Notes under the pieces: model-generated | The model's input: only the letters and a program-made list of their open reading frames with translations | Told to the model about the DNA's origin: nothing | The model's database searches: none | Source: Candidatus Obscuribacterales bacterium | Lineage (GTDB): Bacteria; Cyanobacteriota; Vampirovibrionia; Obscuribacterales; Obscuribacteraceae | Assembly: GCA_031292355.1 (NCBI GenBank) | Contig: JARLHI010000040.1 | Span: forward strand, 100,090-164,089 | Direction of reading: 5' to 3' | DNA: 64,000 nucleotides | Position numbers and translations under genes: made by a program | Shown here: positions 44,310-52,603 of the stretch, one piece after another | Position numbering within the stretch: position 1 is the stretch's first letter | Layout of the letters: the number at the start of each line of letters is the position of its first letter

Positions 44310-45893
44310 TTAGATGTAACCCAAATTTGCCTGAGCACCAGCTGGTGGCAATATTCTCAGTCGACGCTGCGGTTCGTCACCGATGCTGCGACTGCTTAAA
44401 TTGAACCGTTCCACCAGTTGATGTTGCAATCTTCTGATGTAAGCGCGACGTGGACTGAGCTCCAATGGCTCCAGTCTGTCCATAACCCGCGTGATTGCTT
44501 GTCTTGCTTCTTCTAAAGCGACTTCAGTTTCGTCGATATCTCCTTCGATGTCGACGGCGCCGATGTCACCATCAAGATGCAACGCCTCTCGCAAGGCTTT
44601 TTGCAATTGAGGCATGTTGTTGCTCTTCACCACATACACTGGCACCGATCGTGCTTCGGCAAGCGAGAAGATTTTTGCGCCAGCACGAGCGTAACTGCGC
44701 AGGGCGAGAATGGCATCAGCTTCGTCGATTGATTTGACCACTTCCACTGGCAATTGCAGTGTCTTCACGACGCGCTCAAGTAAACCTTTGCTGACTGCGT
44801 AAGGATAAACCTTGAGGTGAGTTTCTTGAGGATTGCCCCAATCTGTGGAGAAAGGTGCCAATCCATCTGCTGCAACTTGTGTTGGTTCTGGTGTTTGAAG
44901 AACCTGGAACTGACCCGTTTGATCGTCGCGACGACGAATCTCTGGGTGAATTTGCCAGCCTCGTAACAGTTGGTCGACCGCTTCGGCAACATTTCTGTGC
45001 ACAGCCAGTGTTTGTCTGTCGAGAATCTCGACACACACCTCAAATGTCGGTGAGTTGGAGCGTTCAAGCACTGTCTTTTGACTGTTGCGGCGTCTGGCTT
45101 CATCATCGCCCAGTGTTACTGTTTGAATGCCACCAATCAAATCGACCAGGGTTGGGTTTTTCAGCAGATTTTCCAGACCTTTACCGTGCGCCGTACCAAT
45201 CAAGGTGACGCCTCTTTCGGCAATTGTACGAGCGGCGGCTGATTCTTTTTCGGTACCAATTTCGTCGATAATAATCACTTCTGGTGTGTGATTTTCTACT
45301 GCTTCAATCATCACATTGTGCTGCTCTTCAGGCTGCGAGACCTGCATGCGCCTGGCGCGACCGATGGCTGGATGCGGCACGTCGCCGTCGCCAGCAATTT
45401 CATTGGACGTATCGATGACGATGACGCGTTTGCCCATCTCATCAGATAGCACGCGAGCCATCTCGCGCAATTTGGTGGTTTTGCCAACGCCTGGGGGGCC
45501 AAGAAACAAAATGGATTTGTTTGATTCGACCAGATCGCGGATGACATTGATGGTGCCCGAAATTGCTCGACCCACACGACAGGTTAGGCCGATGATTTTG
45601 CCTGTGCGGTTGCGGATAGCCGAAATTCTGTGCAGGGTTCTTTCAATGCCTGCGCGATTATCGGTGGAGAATTGACCGACTCTTTCTGTGGCGTTCAGCA
45701 AATCCTGTTCAGTCAACGGTTGCTCAGATAAATAAACAGCTCGTTTGTCCAGGTAGCGAGCTTCAGGTCGGCGTCCCAGGTCCAGTACGACCTCATACAA
45801 TCCATTTGTATCTTTTTCGATTGCTGCTTTGATATTGAGGGGCAGCATGTTCAGGAAGGAGTTTAGGTCGTCAGCAGGAGGAATAATTTCCAT
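44310..45893 (-). CDS. AAA ATPase with C-terminal R3H domain (Ycf45/SpoIIIAA type)
   Basis: A 527-residue protein. Walker A GPPGVGKT at 132-139, Walker B IIIDEIGTE, and a sensor region TLIGTAHG give a SpoIIIAA-like ATPase domain. A variable middle is followed by an acidic linker (GDIDETEVALEEARQAI) and an R3H single-stranded nucleic-acid-binding domain (RRAYIRRLQHQLVERFNL). This two-domain architecture is conserved in cyanobacteria and plastids as Ycf45, and it is one reason for placing the organism near that phylum. It probably handles RNA or single-stranded DNA. Its 3' end has been copied 2 kb downstream (42278-42497). Confidence 0.85.
   Translation of the reverse strand: MEIIPPADDLNSFLNMLPLNIKAAIEKDTNGLYEVVLDLGRRPEARYLDKRAVYLSEQPLTEQDLLNATERVGQFSTDNRAGIERTLHRISAIRNRTGKIIGLTCRVGRAISGTINVIRDLVESNKSILFLGPPGVGKTTKLREMARVLSDEMGKRVIVIDTSNEIAGDGDVPHPAIGRARRMQVSQPEEQHNVMIEAVENHTPEVIIIDEIGTEKESAAARTIAERGVTLIGTAHGKGLENLLKNPTLVDLIGGIQTVTLGDDEARRRNSQKTVLERSNSPTFEVCVEILDRQTLAVHRNVAEAVDQLLRGWQIHPEIRRRDDQTGQFQVLQTPEPTQVAADGLAPFSTDWGNPQETHLKVYPYAVSKGLLERVVKTLQLPVEVVKSIDEADAILALRSYARAGAKIFSLAEARSVPVYVVKSNNMPQLQKALREALHLDGDIGAVDIEGDIDETEVALEEARQAITRVMDRLEPLELSPRRAYIRRLQHQLVERFNLSSRSIGDEPQRRLRILPPAGAQANLGYI
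44356..44575. repeat. Direct repeat, copy 2 (220 bp, inside the R3H gene)
   Basis: The functional source copy covering the R3H-domain end of the ATPase gene; same orientation as copy 1 at 42278-42497. Confidence 0.85.
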
Positions 45894-45972
45894 TGAGTAT
45901 CTCCGTGTGCGCTAGGTTTTATAAGCGGGGAGGACAATTGGACTCGGGCTGTATAAGCACTATGACTTATAT

Positions 45973-47496
45973 TTATCTGTTTGTGTTGGAGTCACCTACC
46001 TGGTTAGTGGACTTTTGTCTGGGATCACGATTGAGGACACGGACGTACTGGAGCGAAGAATGTTCACTCAAGAGTTGAATTGCTGTTGGGGTAATTTTTT
46101 GACCGGGAACGCACAGGGCAATTCCGGGAGGACAAGGGGCAATGCATTCAGCGGCAATTAAGCCTTCGGCTTCGCTTAGTGGTATTGAATGCGATGGCAA
46201 GAGAGAAGCTTCACGCGGCGGTAGAGCTGTTTCTATTGCAAATTGTGAGGCAGTTCTGGTTATGGTGTCAACACTAACAGGCAAATTAGTAGAGAGATTT
46301 TTGGCTGATGATTTGAACTCGGCAAGCGCTTGGAGCAAAGTTTCGATGTCCTCAGCAGTTGTGCCCATGCCCAGAAGTAGCAGTAGACCGTCGCCTAGAA
46401 TTGTTTCAGCATAGATGCCTTTTTCAATTAAAAATGTGTTGAGAGCATCGATATTTTCTGACTGATGCTTGAGCAAAATGTGCAGCGGATCGCAATCACT
46501 ATTTTCGTGCTTGCCGAAGACAGTAAACTCATTTAGAGACTCAATCTTATGTGTGCACTCTTTACTTAAATTGACTACTTGGGCCAATTTCTTTCGACCA
46601 TCGACGCCTTCTATTTCGGCAACGGCTTGCTCGATTGAAAGCATTAATGAATAACTTGGACTGGTCGATTGCAACAATCTGAGATTTGCTCTGACTAGAT
46701 TGGCGTCAATCATTGAATTTTTAGAGACGTGGATGATACCGGTCTGAGTAAGAGCCGACAACGTTTTATGCAAAGAATGAACTACGAGATCGGCGCCATT
46801 GTTTAAAGCTGATGACCCTATTAAATGTGCGCCATGTGCTTCATCGACAATCAAAGGAATTTCGCGCTCGCGACAGAGTTTGCTCAAGCTTTTGATGTCG
46901 CTAATTGAGCCTGCGTACGTTGGTGAGACTACAACCACTCCTGCTAAACCAACTGGGTTTTTAGCAAGAGCGGTAGATAAAGTTTCAGGCATAACTTGCC
47001 CAAATAACTGCCAGTCTTCATGCCACTCTGGCTCATACCAATATGGTTTGAGACCGCTCAAAACAAGACCTTGAATGACTGAGCGATGCGCGTTTCTTGG
47101 TACCAGAACAGTTTGACCAAATGAGGCAAGAGAGAGCATAGAAGCGGTTAGTCCGGCCGAGGCACCATTGACGGAGATGATACTCTCCTGGCTGGACCAA
47201 AGGTGAGCAGCGCGAGATTCGAGAGACTTGAGGATGCCCTCTGGATGCGATAATTGATCGAGACCTGGCAATTCGGTCAGATCAAATTCAAAGGCGCCGA
47301 AGTGCTGGCGATTTTTATGACCGGGAGTGTGAAAAGAAGCTCGTTCAATTTGTCGATGTCGGACAAGAGCGGACGATAAAGTGCCTGGCTGCGCCAGATG
47401 TTCGTCAATGGTGGCAGAAATATTTCGCTCAGACAATTTTGCTGAATGGCTTGAGAAGGACGTTTCTAGTTTTATTACGGTGGGCAACTGCGTCAA
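45973..47496 (-). CDS. Orn/Lys/Arg decarboxylase-family PLP enzyme
   Basis: A 507-residue fold-type I PLP enzyme. Conserved segments are present in order: SFHTPGHKNRQHF, the PLP-phosphate region NGASAGLTASM, VDEAHGAH, and HSLHKTLSALTQTG with the Schiff-base Lys. A C-terminal domain ends in APCPPGIALCVPGQKI. This is the short form found in cyanobacteria and Firmicutes, which decarboxylates arginine, lysine or ornithine for polyamine synthesis. Specificity cannot be told. The TTG at 47496 has no good ribosome site and the true start may be an internal non-ATG codon, because there is no Met in the first 100 residues before the conserved region. Confidence 0.85.
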   Translation of the reverse strand: MTQLPTVIKLETSFSSHSAKLSERNISATIDEHLAQPGTLSSALVRHRQIERASFHTPGHKNRQHFGAFEFDLTELPGLDQLSHPEGILKSLESRAAHLWSSQESIISVNGASAGLTASMLSLASFGQTVLVPRNAHRSVIQGLVLSGLKPYWYEPEWHEDWQLFGQVMPETLSTALAKNPVGLAGVVVVSPTYAGSISDIKSLSKLCREREIPLIVDEAHGAHLIGSSALNNGADLVVHSLHKTLSALTQTGIIHVSKNSMIDANLVRANLRLLQSTSPSYSLMLSIEQAVAEIEGVDGRKKLAQVVNLSKECTHKIESLNEFTVFGKHENSDCDPLHILLKHQSENIDALNTFLIEKGIYAETILGDGLLLLLGMGTTAEDIETLLQALAEFKSSAKNLSTNLPVSVDTITRTASQFAIETALPPREASLLPSHSIPLSEAEGLIAAECIAPCPPGIALCVPGQKITPTAIQLLSEHSSLQYVRVLNRDPRQKSTNQVGDSNTNR

Positions 47497-48103
47497 AGAC
47501 TTTTCAGCTCTAGACTGCTCTTACCTGTAAGACCGCACCAGCAGTCAAAAATCGAGACTTTAAAACTACTGGCGCGATTAGTATAACACGGCGCTCATTT
47601 TGCCTAATCTGTGTGATGTGGCTGTTGTTGCGGCTTTGCATATATAAATGCTATGTCTCATGCCTTTGGTTTGAGCACTCTTTTGTATGTGAACGCGTAA
47701 ATTTTGGTGGCAAAAAAATAAAATTCAGAAATAATAAAAGTGGTTTATATGTGACACCACAAATAGTGGCAGTAATCAGTTGGAGTGTCGATGTTCGTCT
47801 TGTCGATTGTGCATTAGCAGTGACATATTTTCCCTCTTGACGCATGGTTGTCAACTCCCTTGCCGCAAGCTTGCGCGAGGTTTAGTGCTGAAAGATGCTC
47901 TGAATTTCACCATAAAGGCATTAAACAAATTAAGTAATGGTTGTAAAGCTGCAAGAGGAAGGTTTAGATTCTGAACAACCCCCTTTTTAATTTCAAGAAT
48001 AAACTCGCCCAACAAACTCATTACCAATCCACCCAAGCTTCATCTTCAGCGACATCCCCGATGCATACGCGTCACGTCTGAACCTTCACAGAAAGCCAAG
48101 CAA
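47497..48103. other. Divergent intergenic region (607 bp)
   Basis: No supported gene. Contains the extended -10 element at 47580, an A/T-rich stretch (47700-47750), and a perfect palindrome CGCAAGCTTGCG at 47864-47875. The last 100 bp before 48104 are C-rich and unstructured, as ahead of other genes of the GC-richer class. Confidence 0.4.
47580..47588 (-). promoter_or_regulatory. Extended -10 promoter candidate
   Basis: On the minus strand TGTTATACT forms an extended -10 (TGn-TATACT) about 84 bases ahead of the PLP-enzyme start; the -35 is weak (TTAGGC). Confidence 0.35.
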
Positions 48104-48991
48104 ATGAGCAATACATCGACACCTGTTCTGGGCTCTTTCGTTCGTCTAGCCGATCTCGCTCCCGACGAACAACTTCTTGTGCATGGAAGCTGGAATGCAG
48201 CCGAGCGTGCTTACATTCCGCTTTCCAAATTTCCTGTGGGCGCTGCTTTGTGTGCCTGCAACGAGCGCGGCGTCAGCAAGAATTTCTTCGGCTGCAACGT
48301 CGAAAATCGTTTCATGTCCTGTGTCATTTGTGCCGAGCGCAATGGCATGACTTCGGCTGTCGCCGAGGGCTACAATGACCTCCAGAAAATTGCTCTCGTG
48401 CTCAAACTCTATCAAGGCCCTGGAGCAAGCCCCTGTGGTTTGTGTCGCCAGGTTTTGATCGAGTTTGGTCGCGACGCGGTCGTTTTCCAGGCTGCTGATC
48501 CCGAGCGTAACGTTTGGCGTTATCTGGTTCGCGATCTCTTGCCGGCGGCATCTGGTTCATTGCGTGCTCTTGCCGATCTCGAAGTCTCCGACAGGCGCCA
48601 GATTGGCCGGCTTCTCAAGCTTGCTGCTCGCGCCTATACCCCGTACTCCAAGAAGCCGGCAGCAGCCCTCTTTACCGCTTTCAACGCCGCCGGCGTGTTC
48701 AAGGTCTTTGCAGGCGTCAGTGACGACAATGCCAGCTACGGTGCCTCTGCGTCCGCCGAAGCTGTCGCCATGCGTACGGCTCGTACTGCTGGATATGTGC
48801 GGCAGCCTTCGCTGATGTTGATGGTCGATGATCCAAAGGCCCTCAACCCAGTCGAAGGCGAGTCGCTGCAAGTGCTGCGTGAATTCGGTACCGGCAGCTC
48901 AGTGACGCTGGTTGGTGCCGACGGTTCTTCTGTCTGCTCGAACATCGGCGAATTACTGCCCGACTCGTTTGGACCAGAGTCTCTGGTCTGA
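48104..48991 (+). CDS. cdd: Two-domain cytidine deaminase
   Basis: A 295-residue enzyme that deaminates cytidine or deoxycytidine to uridine in pyrimidine salvage. The N-terminal domain is catalytic: FPVGAAL, NVEN, C76AE78 and PC111GLC114R with three zinc Cys ligands and the proton-shuttling Glu. The second domain (from about 165; AYTPYSKKPAAALF, ASASAEAVAM) has the fold but no zinc ligands. E. coli Cdd has the same active-plus-broken layout, but its catalytic zinc set is His/Cys/Cys, whereas here it is Cys/Cys/Cys as in the short tetrameric enzymes. It heads the GC-richer block; no strong ribosome site. Confidence 0.85.
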   Translation: MSNTSTPVLGSFVRLADLAPDEQLLVHGSWNAAERAYIPLSKFPVGAALCACNERGVSKNFFGCNVENRFMSCVICAERNGMTSAVAEGYNDLQKIALVLKLYQGPGASPCGLCRQVLIEFGRDAVVFQAADPERNVWRYLVRDLLPAASGSLRALADLEVSDRRQIGRLLKLAARAYTPYSKKPAAALFTAFNAAGVFKVFAGVSDDNASYGASASAEAVAMRTARTAGYVRQPSLMLMVDDPKALNPVEGESLQVLREFGTGSSVTLVGADGSSVCSNIGELLPDSFGPESLV

Positions 48992-49017
48992 TTCCAAATT
49001 CGTTATCGAACTAAGTC

Positions 49018-49043
49018 GGGAAGCATCCGCAAGGATGCTTCCC
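49018..49043. terminator. Perfect 11-bp GNRA-capped hairpin
   Basis: GGGAAGCATCC and GGATGCTTCCC pair perfectly around GCAA, a stable GNRA tetraloop. It lies between cdd and the 49063 gene, close enough to include the ribosome site region. No T-tract. Confidence 0.6.
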
Positions 49044-49062
49044 TCACTGGATAGGATGCAAA

Positions 49063-50733
49063 ATGGATAAAATTGTTTTTCCTGATGTTTCCCAGGTGAC
49101 TGTGTCTGGTCGTAAGCTGCCTCCGCTGCCTGCGACCTGGCCCAATCTGGTGCAGGCTGTGCTTGTCACTGCGCGGTTCACTCCCGACAAAATTTTTGCC
49201 ACCAATAGCGATGGCGCCACTTGCACATTCCGTCAGGCTGTTGAGAAATCGGTGGCTTTGGCTCAGGTCATTCACCGCTATTTCGGCACTGGTGTTAACG
49301 TCGGCATCTTGCTGCCGCCGGGCATCGAAGCTGCCGTCACCAATCTTGCGGCGATGATGAGCGGCAATGCCACGGTCAATCTCAACGCCATCAGCGACGA
49401 GATCGCCAATATGGTCATTGCTGACGCCGGCATCGACGGTATCATCACAGCGCAGGCTGTGGTCGAGCGCATGTCGGAGCGTCGACTCGACTCGGGCTAT
49501 GTGCCTCTCGAGATGCTTGGCGCGATGATTATGCCGGGCGATCGAAAGCGTGCGCTGCACTTTGCCACCGCGATCAACCTCAAGCGTGCCGTCTGTGTCG
49601 TCCCCCATGTGTCAATCAATCGCAATAGCATTGCCGCCATTATGTACACGTCCGGCTCAACCGGCGTGCCCAAAGGTGCAGTGCTCACGCATGGCAATAT
49701 TCTCTCCAATATCTGGCAAATAAAGCACCACCTGGCGCTCAGCGACTCGGATAAATTGCTCGGCGTGCTGCCGTTTTTCCATTCGTTTGGTTTTACGGTG
49801 ACACTGTGGACGGTGCTCGTTCTCGGTCTCGAGGTGGTTTATCACCCGAGCGCGGTCGATAGCCGAGCACTGGCCAGGCTGGTGGAAGAACACAAGCTGA
49901 CGATTGTCATCTCGACGCCGTCGTTGCTGCGCCTGGCGCTGCCGCGATTGACTCGAGAGGGATTTTCGAGCGTGCGCTTGCTTTTGCTTGGCTCGGAAAA
50001 GCTTAAGCCTGAGCTTGCCGCGACCATCGAAGATCAGCTCAACGTCACTGCATACGAGGGCTATGGATGCACCGAGCTATCGCCTGTTGCTGCAGCCAAT
50101 GTTCCCCAATCAGCGCTTGCAGGTTCGGACAACAAGGTTGTGGCGCCAGGTGAAGGTTCTGTTGGCCTGGCATTGCCTGGCACCGACATCGCCATCCTCG
50201 ATCGAGATACGGGCGCATTGCTTTCTGCCAATCAGGAAGGTCTTATCTTCCTGCGTGGTCCGCAAGTGATGCGCGAATATTACGGCAAGACACTGGAGAC
50301 GGCTGCTGTTCTGCAAAACGGCTGGTATTACACAGGTGATATTGGCCGTGTCGACGTTAAGGGACGTTTGTACCTCAGCGATCGCGCAGACAACGTCATC
50401 AAAATGGCCGGCGAGTGGGTGCCTTTGGCGCGCATAGATGCCGCCATTCGACAGATCGCTGGTATCACCGAGCTGGAAGTGTCCACCGTCGGTGTGCCAG
50501 ACCAAGTCAAAGGCACACGCCCGGTTGTTCTGTATACCAGGGTCGGACTCGATATCGGTGCACTGACAAAGGCTCTTGGTGCATCGGCTTTGCCTGCATT
50601 GTGGGTGCCGAAATCCAGGGACTTCTTCCAGGTCGATAAATTGCCCGTTGGTGCAACCGGCAAGCTCGATCTCAAAGCGATGAAGTCGCTTGCGTTGCAA
50701 CTTACCACTCAGGCCGACTTGCCTTCGGCCTGA
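49063..50733 (+). CDS. AMP-forming acyl-CoA/acyl-ACP synthetase
   Basis: A 556-residue ANL-superfamily adenylating enzyme. P-loop-like TSGSTGVPKG, FFHSFGFT, GYGCTELSPV, YTGDIGRVD and the hinge LSDRADNVIKMAGEWV are all present, and the final VGATGKLDLKAM has the catalytic Lys. The hinge and the ending are like the ligase half of acyl-ACP synthetase Aas, which reactivates fatty acids for phospholipid repair. AGGATG precedes ATG 49063. Second such enzyme in the window (see 13940); the two are not close copies. Confidence 0.84.
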   Translation: MDKIVFPDVSQVTVSGRKLPPLPATWPNLVQAVLVTARFTPDKIFATNSDGATCTFRQAVEKSVALAQVIHRYFGTGVNVGILLPPGIEAAVTNLAAMMSGNATVNLNAISDEIANMVIADAGIDGIITAQAVVERMSERRLDSGYVPLEMLGAMIMPGDRKRALHFATAINLKRAVCVVPHVSINRNSIAAIMYTSGSTGVPKGAVLTHGNILSNIWQIKHHLALSDSDKLLGVLPFFHSFGFTVTLWTVLVLGLEVVYHPSAVDSRALARLVEEHKLTIVISTPSLLRLALPRLTREGFSSVRLLLLGSEKLKPELAATIEDQLNVTAYEGYGCTELSPVAAANVPQSALAGSDNKVVAPGEGSVGLALPGTDIAILDRDTGALLSANQEGLIFLRGPQVMREYYGKTLETAAVLQNGWYYTGDIGRVDVKGRLYLSDRADNVIKMAGEWVPLARIDAAIRQIAGITELEVSTVGVPDQVKGTRPVVLYTRVGLDIGALTKALGASALPALWVPKSRDFFQVDKLPVGATGKLDLKAMKSLALQLTTQADLPSA

Positions 50734-50822
50734 TTCCTAACAACTACCTGCTTTGCACTCTATCAACAATCTCCGGCGTGGACTGCAAGTCGCGTCGGAG
50801 CAACCTCTGAAAGAGAGAAAAC

Positions 50823-52277
50823 ATGGCTAGCAAATATCTGGGGGTTTCTCCGATTGATGCCGAACCGGGTCTTGCTCGGCACTTCGAGCGCTTTCCCGAG
50901 CATCTGTTTGGCACGCTTGTGCCCGAAGTGATCGACGCTTCGTTTCTGAAAAAGCGCAAGGTCGAGGGTCTGTGGTTGTTCAGACTCAGCGATCTGTTCG
51001 CCGGCTGCAATGAGACTGTCATCGGTTTCGGACTACCGAACGCCTACATCGACGTGCCTGACGGCAATGGTGACTATCAGAAGCTTTCCGTCAAGTCGTT
51101 GAAGCGTGCGCCGACAACCATCGATGACACGCATGGTTTCGCTCAGGCGGGTGTGCAATTGTGGCTGCAGGATTTGCCTGAAGAAGCACGCGTGGCACTG
51201 CGCGCTTCGATGGATAAATACGTCGGCATGGAATTCATCACCTGCGTGTACGGTTGCATGACCGTGCTCAAAGATGCGGGCTTCACATCCGGCAGCGAGC
51301 CGCTCACCGTACACAAAATGCCGTCTTCGGTTCTGCCGACGCTCATTGCCAACGGCTTGAGCTTCCGCGGGCAGAAGGTGACTGTGCGCGTGATTCGGAC
51401 GTCCAGCGTGGCGGCGACGGAGCTCTTTGCGCTCAAGATACGCCAGGCGGAGCTTGCCACATTCCGTCGGCACGCGCAGCGGAATCTCGAAAAGAGTGCA
51501 CGAACGAATGTCTTTGCGCGCGCTGCCCTGTTTGTCGCTTCGCTGCCGAGCCGCGCGATCACCGCTTTCTTCGACCACAAAGAGCGTCAGACCGCAAAGC
51601 AAGTCATCGCCGAGGGGCTGCCGTACGGAAAAGAGTACAAAAAGGCCACTTTGTACGTTTCGATGCCTTCCGGGGTTGGTCGCATTCTGCGTCTGTTCTG
51701 GGGCTCGCACGCTCTGTACAAAGTGGTGCCTCACGGTATCAATCTCGATGATTATTTGACCGGCTCTCTGGAAGCCTTTCCTCAGAAAAATCCAGGGTTT
51801 GTCACCCGCATGAAAAAGAAGATTCTCTTCTCGCCGGGTGTCATCAAGGTCATTCGTAAAATTCTTTGCCCAACCTTCGTCCTTGCCGGAGAGAAGGATG
51901 AGCGCGACTTTTACGACGCCATAAGCACGCACACGAAAGATCAGCCGCGCAAATTCAACCTCGTTGTCGTCGGTCGTGGTTTCGACTGGTCGATCACTGT
52001 GGCTCGGATTTCGGTGGGCTGGGGCTGGGTCGATTGGATTCTCAGCAAGCACGTGCTCCTCACCGGCTGGGCGAAGTACGTTCCGTTCTGCGGTGAATTC
52101 TTTAAGACCGAGTTTGGTCATTACTTCGTCACTCCAGATTCGGGCACATACATGCCTGACAATGAGCGCTTGAAGGGCATGGTTAGGGCACTTCAGGCGG
52201 TGACACCGAACGTACCGGTTCAGGGCGTGCCTCACCCGCCCAAGCTGGTCCTGTCCACCGACCTAATCGAAGGATAA
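50823..52277 (+). CDS. Conserved-looking protein of unknown function (484 aa)
   Basis: No domain recognised. Soluble, without signal peptide or transmembrane helix, composed of several alpha/beta segments (RVEGLWLFRLSDLFAG, ETVIGFGLPNAYIDV, TLYVSMPSGVGRILRLFWG, FNLVVVGRGFDWSITVARI). Many Trp, His and Tyr residues in the final third (GWGWVDWILSKHVLLTGW, GHYFVTPDSGTYM) suggest an enzyme. It stands 89 bp after the synthetase and only 2 bp before a small membrane-protein gene, so operon partners are likely. GAAAGAGAGAAAAC lies before ATG. Confidence 0.55.
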   Translation: MASKYLGVSPIDAEPGLARHFERFPEHLFGTLVPEVIDASFLKKRKVEGLWLFRLSDLFAGCNETVIGFGLPNAYIDVPDGNGDYQKLSVKSLKRAPTTIDDTHGFAQAGVQLWLQDLPEEARVALRASMDKYVGMEFITCVYGCMTVLKDAGFTSGSEPLTVHKMPSSVLPTLIANGLSFRGQKVTVRVIRTSSVAATELFALKIRQAELATFRRHAQRNLEKSARTNVFARAALFVASLPSRAITAFFDHKERQTAKQVIAEGLPYGKEYKKATLYVSMPSGVGRILRLFWGSHALYKVVPHGINLDDYLTGSLEAFPQKNPGFVTRMKKKILFSPGVIKVIRKILCPTFVLAGEKDERDFYDAISTHTKDQPRKFNLVVVGRGFDWSITVARISVGWGWVDWILSKHVLLTGWAKYVPFCGEFFKTEFGHYFVTPDSGTYMPDNERLKGMVRALQAVTPNVPVQGVPHPPKLVLSTDLIEG

Positions 52278-52279
52278 CG

Positions 52280-52531
52280 ATGATGAGCTATCTCAGTGAA
52301 CACCTGCCTCTGATCGCAGCACTGCTTGCTGTGGTCAGTGGCGCATCGTATCTGTTCGCGGCGGAAGGCATTCGTGGTGCCGGACGAGTCGTTGGTGGCT
52401 TCGTCTTCATCGTGCTTGCTTTCTACTTCGGTCTCGTCGTGACACCTTCACTGTATGTGGTGGCACTCATGTTTGGGGCTGCGGGAGTGGTGACCGTAGT
52501 GTGCGGCGTGCGTAAGTTCATGCGGCGTTAG
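52280..52531 (+). CDS. Small three-helix membrane protein
   Basis: An 83-residue protein with three hydrophobic helices (LPLIAALLAVVSGASYLFAA, AGRVVGGFVFIVLAFYFGLVV, LYVVALMFGAAGVVTVVCG) and a basic end (RKFMRR). The start, ATG 52280 or 52283, has GGATAACG immediately upstream; it is 2 bp after the stop of the 484-residue gene, so the two are co-translated. It could anchor that protein at the membrane. A 12-bp hairpin follows. Confidence 0.65.
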   Translation: MMSYLSEHLPLIAALLAVVSGASYLFAAEGIRGAGRVVGGFVFIVLAFYFGLVVTPSLYVVALMFGAAGVVTVVCGVRKFMRR

Positions 52532-52540
52532 AAACGGCAA

Positions 52541-52570
52541 GGCAAGCACGCTTTCGTTAGTGTGCTTGCC
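52541..52570. terminator. 12-bp hairpin, no T-tract
   Basis: GGCAAGCACGCT and AGTGTGCTTGCC pair (one G-U) around TTCGTT, between the small membrane-protein gene and the M29 aminopeptidase. Followed by CTGTCTCC. Confidence 0.55.
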
Positions 52571-52603
52571 CTGTCTCCATAAAAACTACAAGAGGAGACT
52601 TAG

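Noticed and set aside
42497..44356. The WG-repeat segment between direct repeats as a transposon or integrative element.
   Set aside because: No transposase, integrase or terminal inverted repeats were found. The repeats are gene fragments, so only duplication or insertion of unknown mechanism can be stated.
10920..50390. GCGATCGC (the HIP1 octamer of cyanobacteria) near 10929, 39917 and 50380.
   Set aside because: I noted only three copies, against about one expected. Too few to count as HIP1 enrichment or as evidence of lineage.
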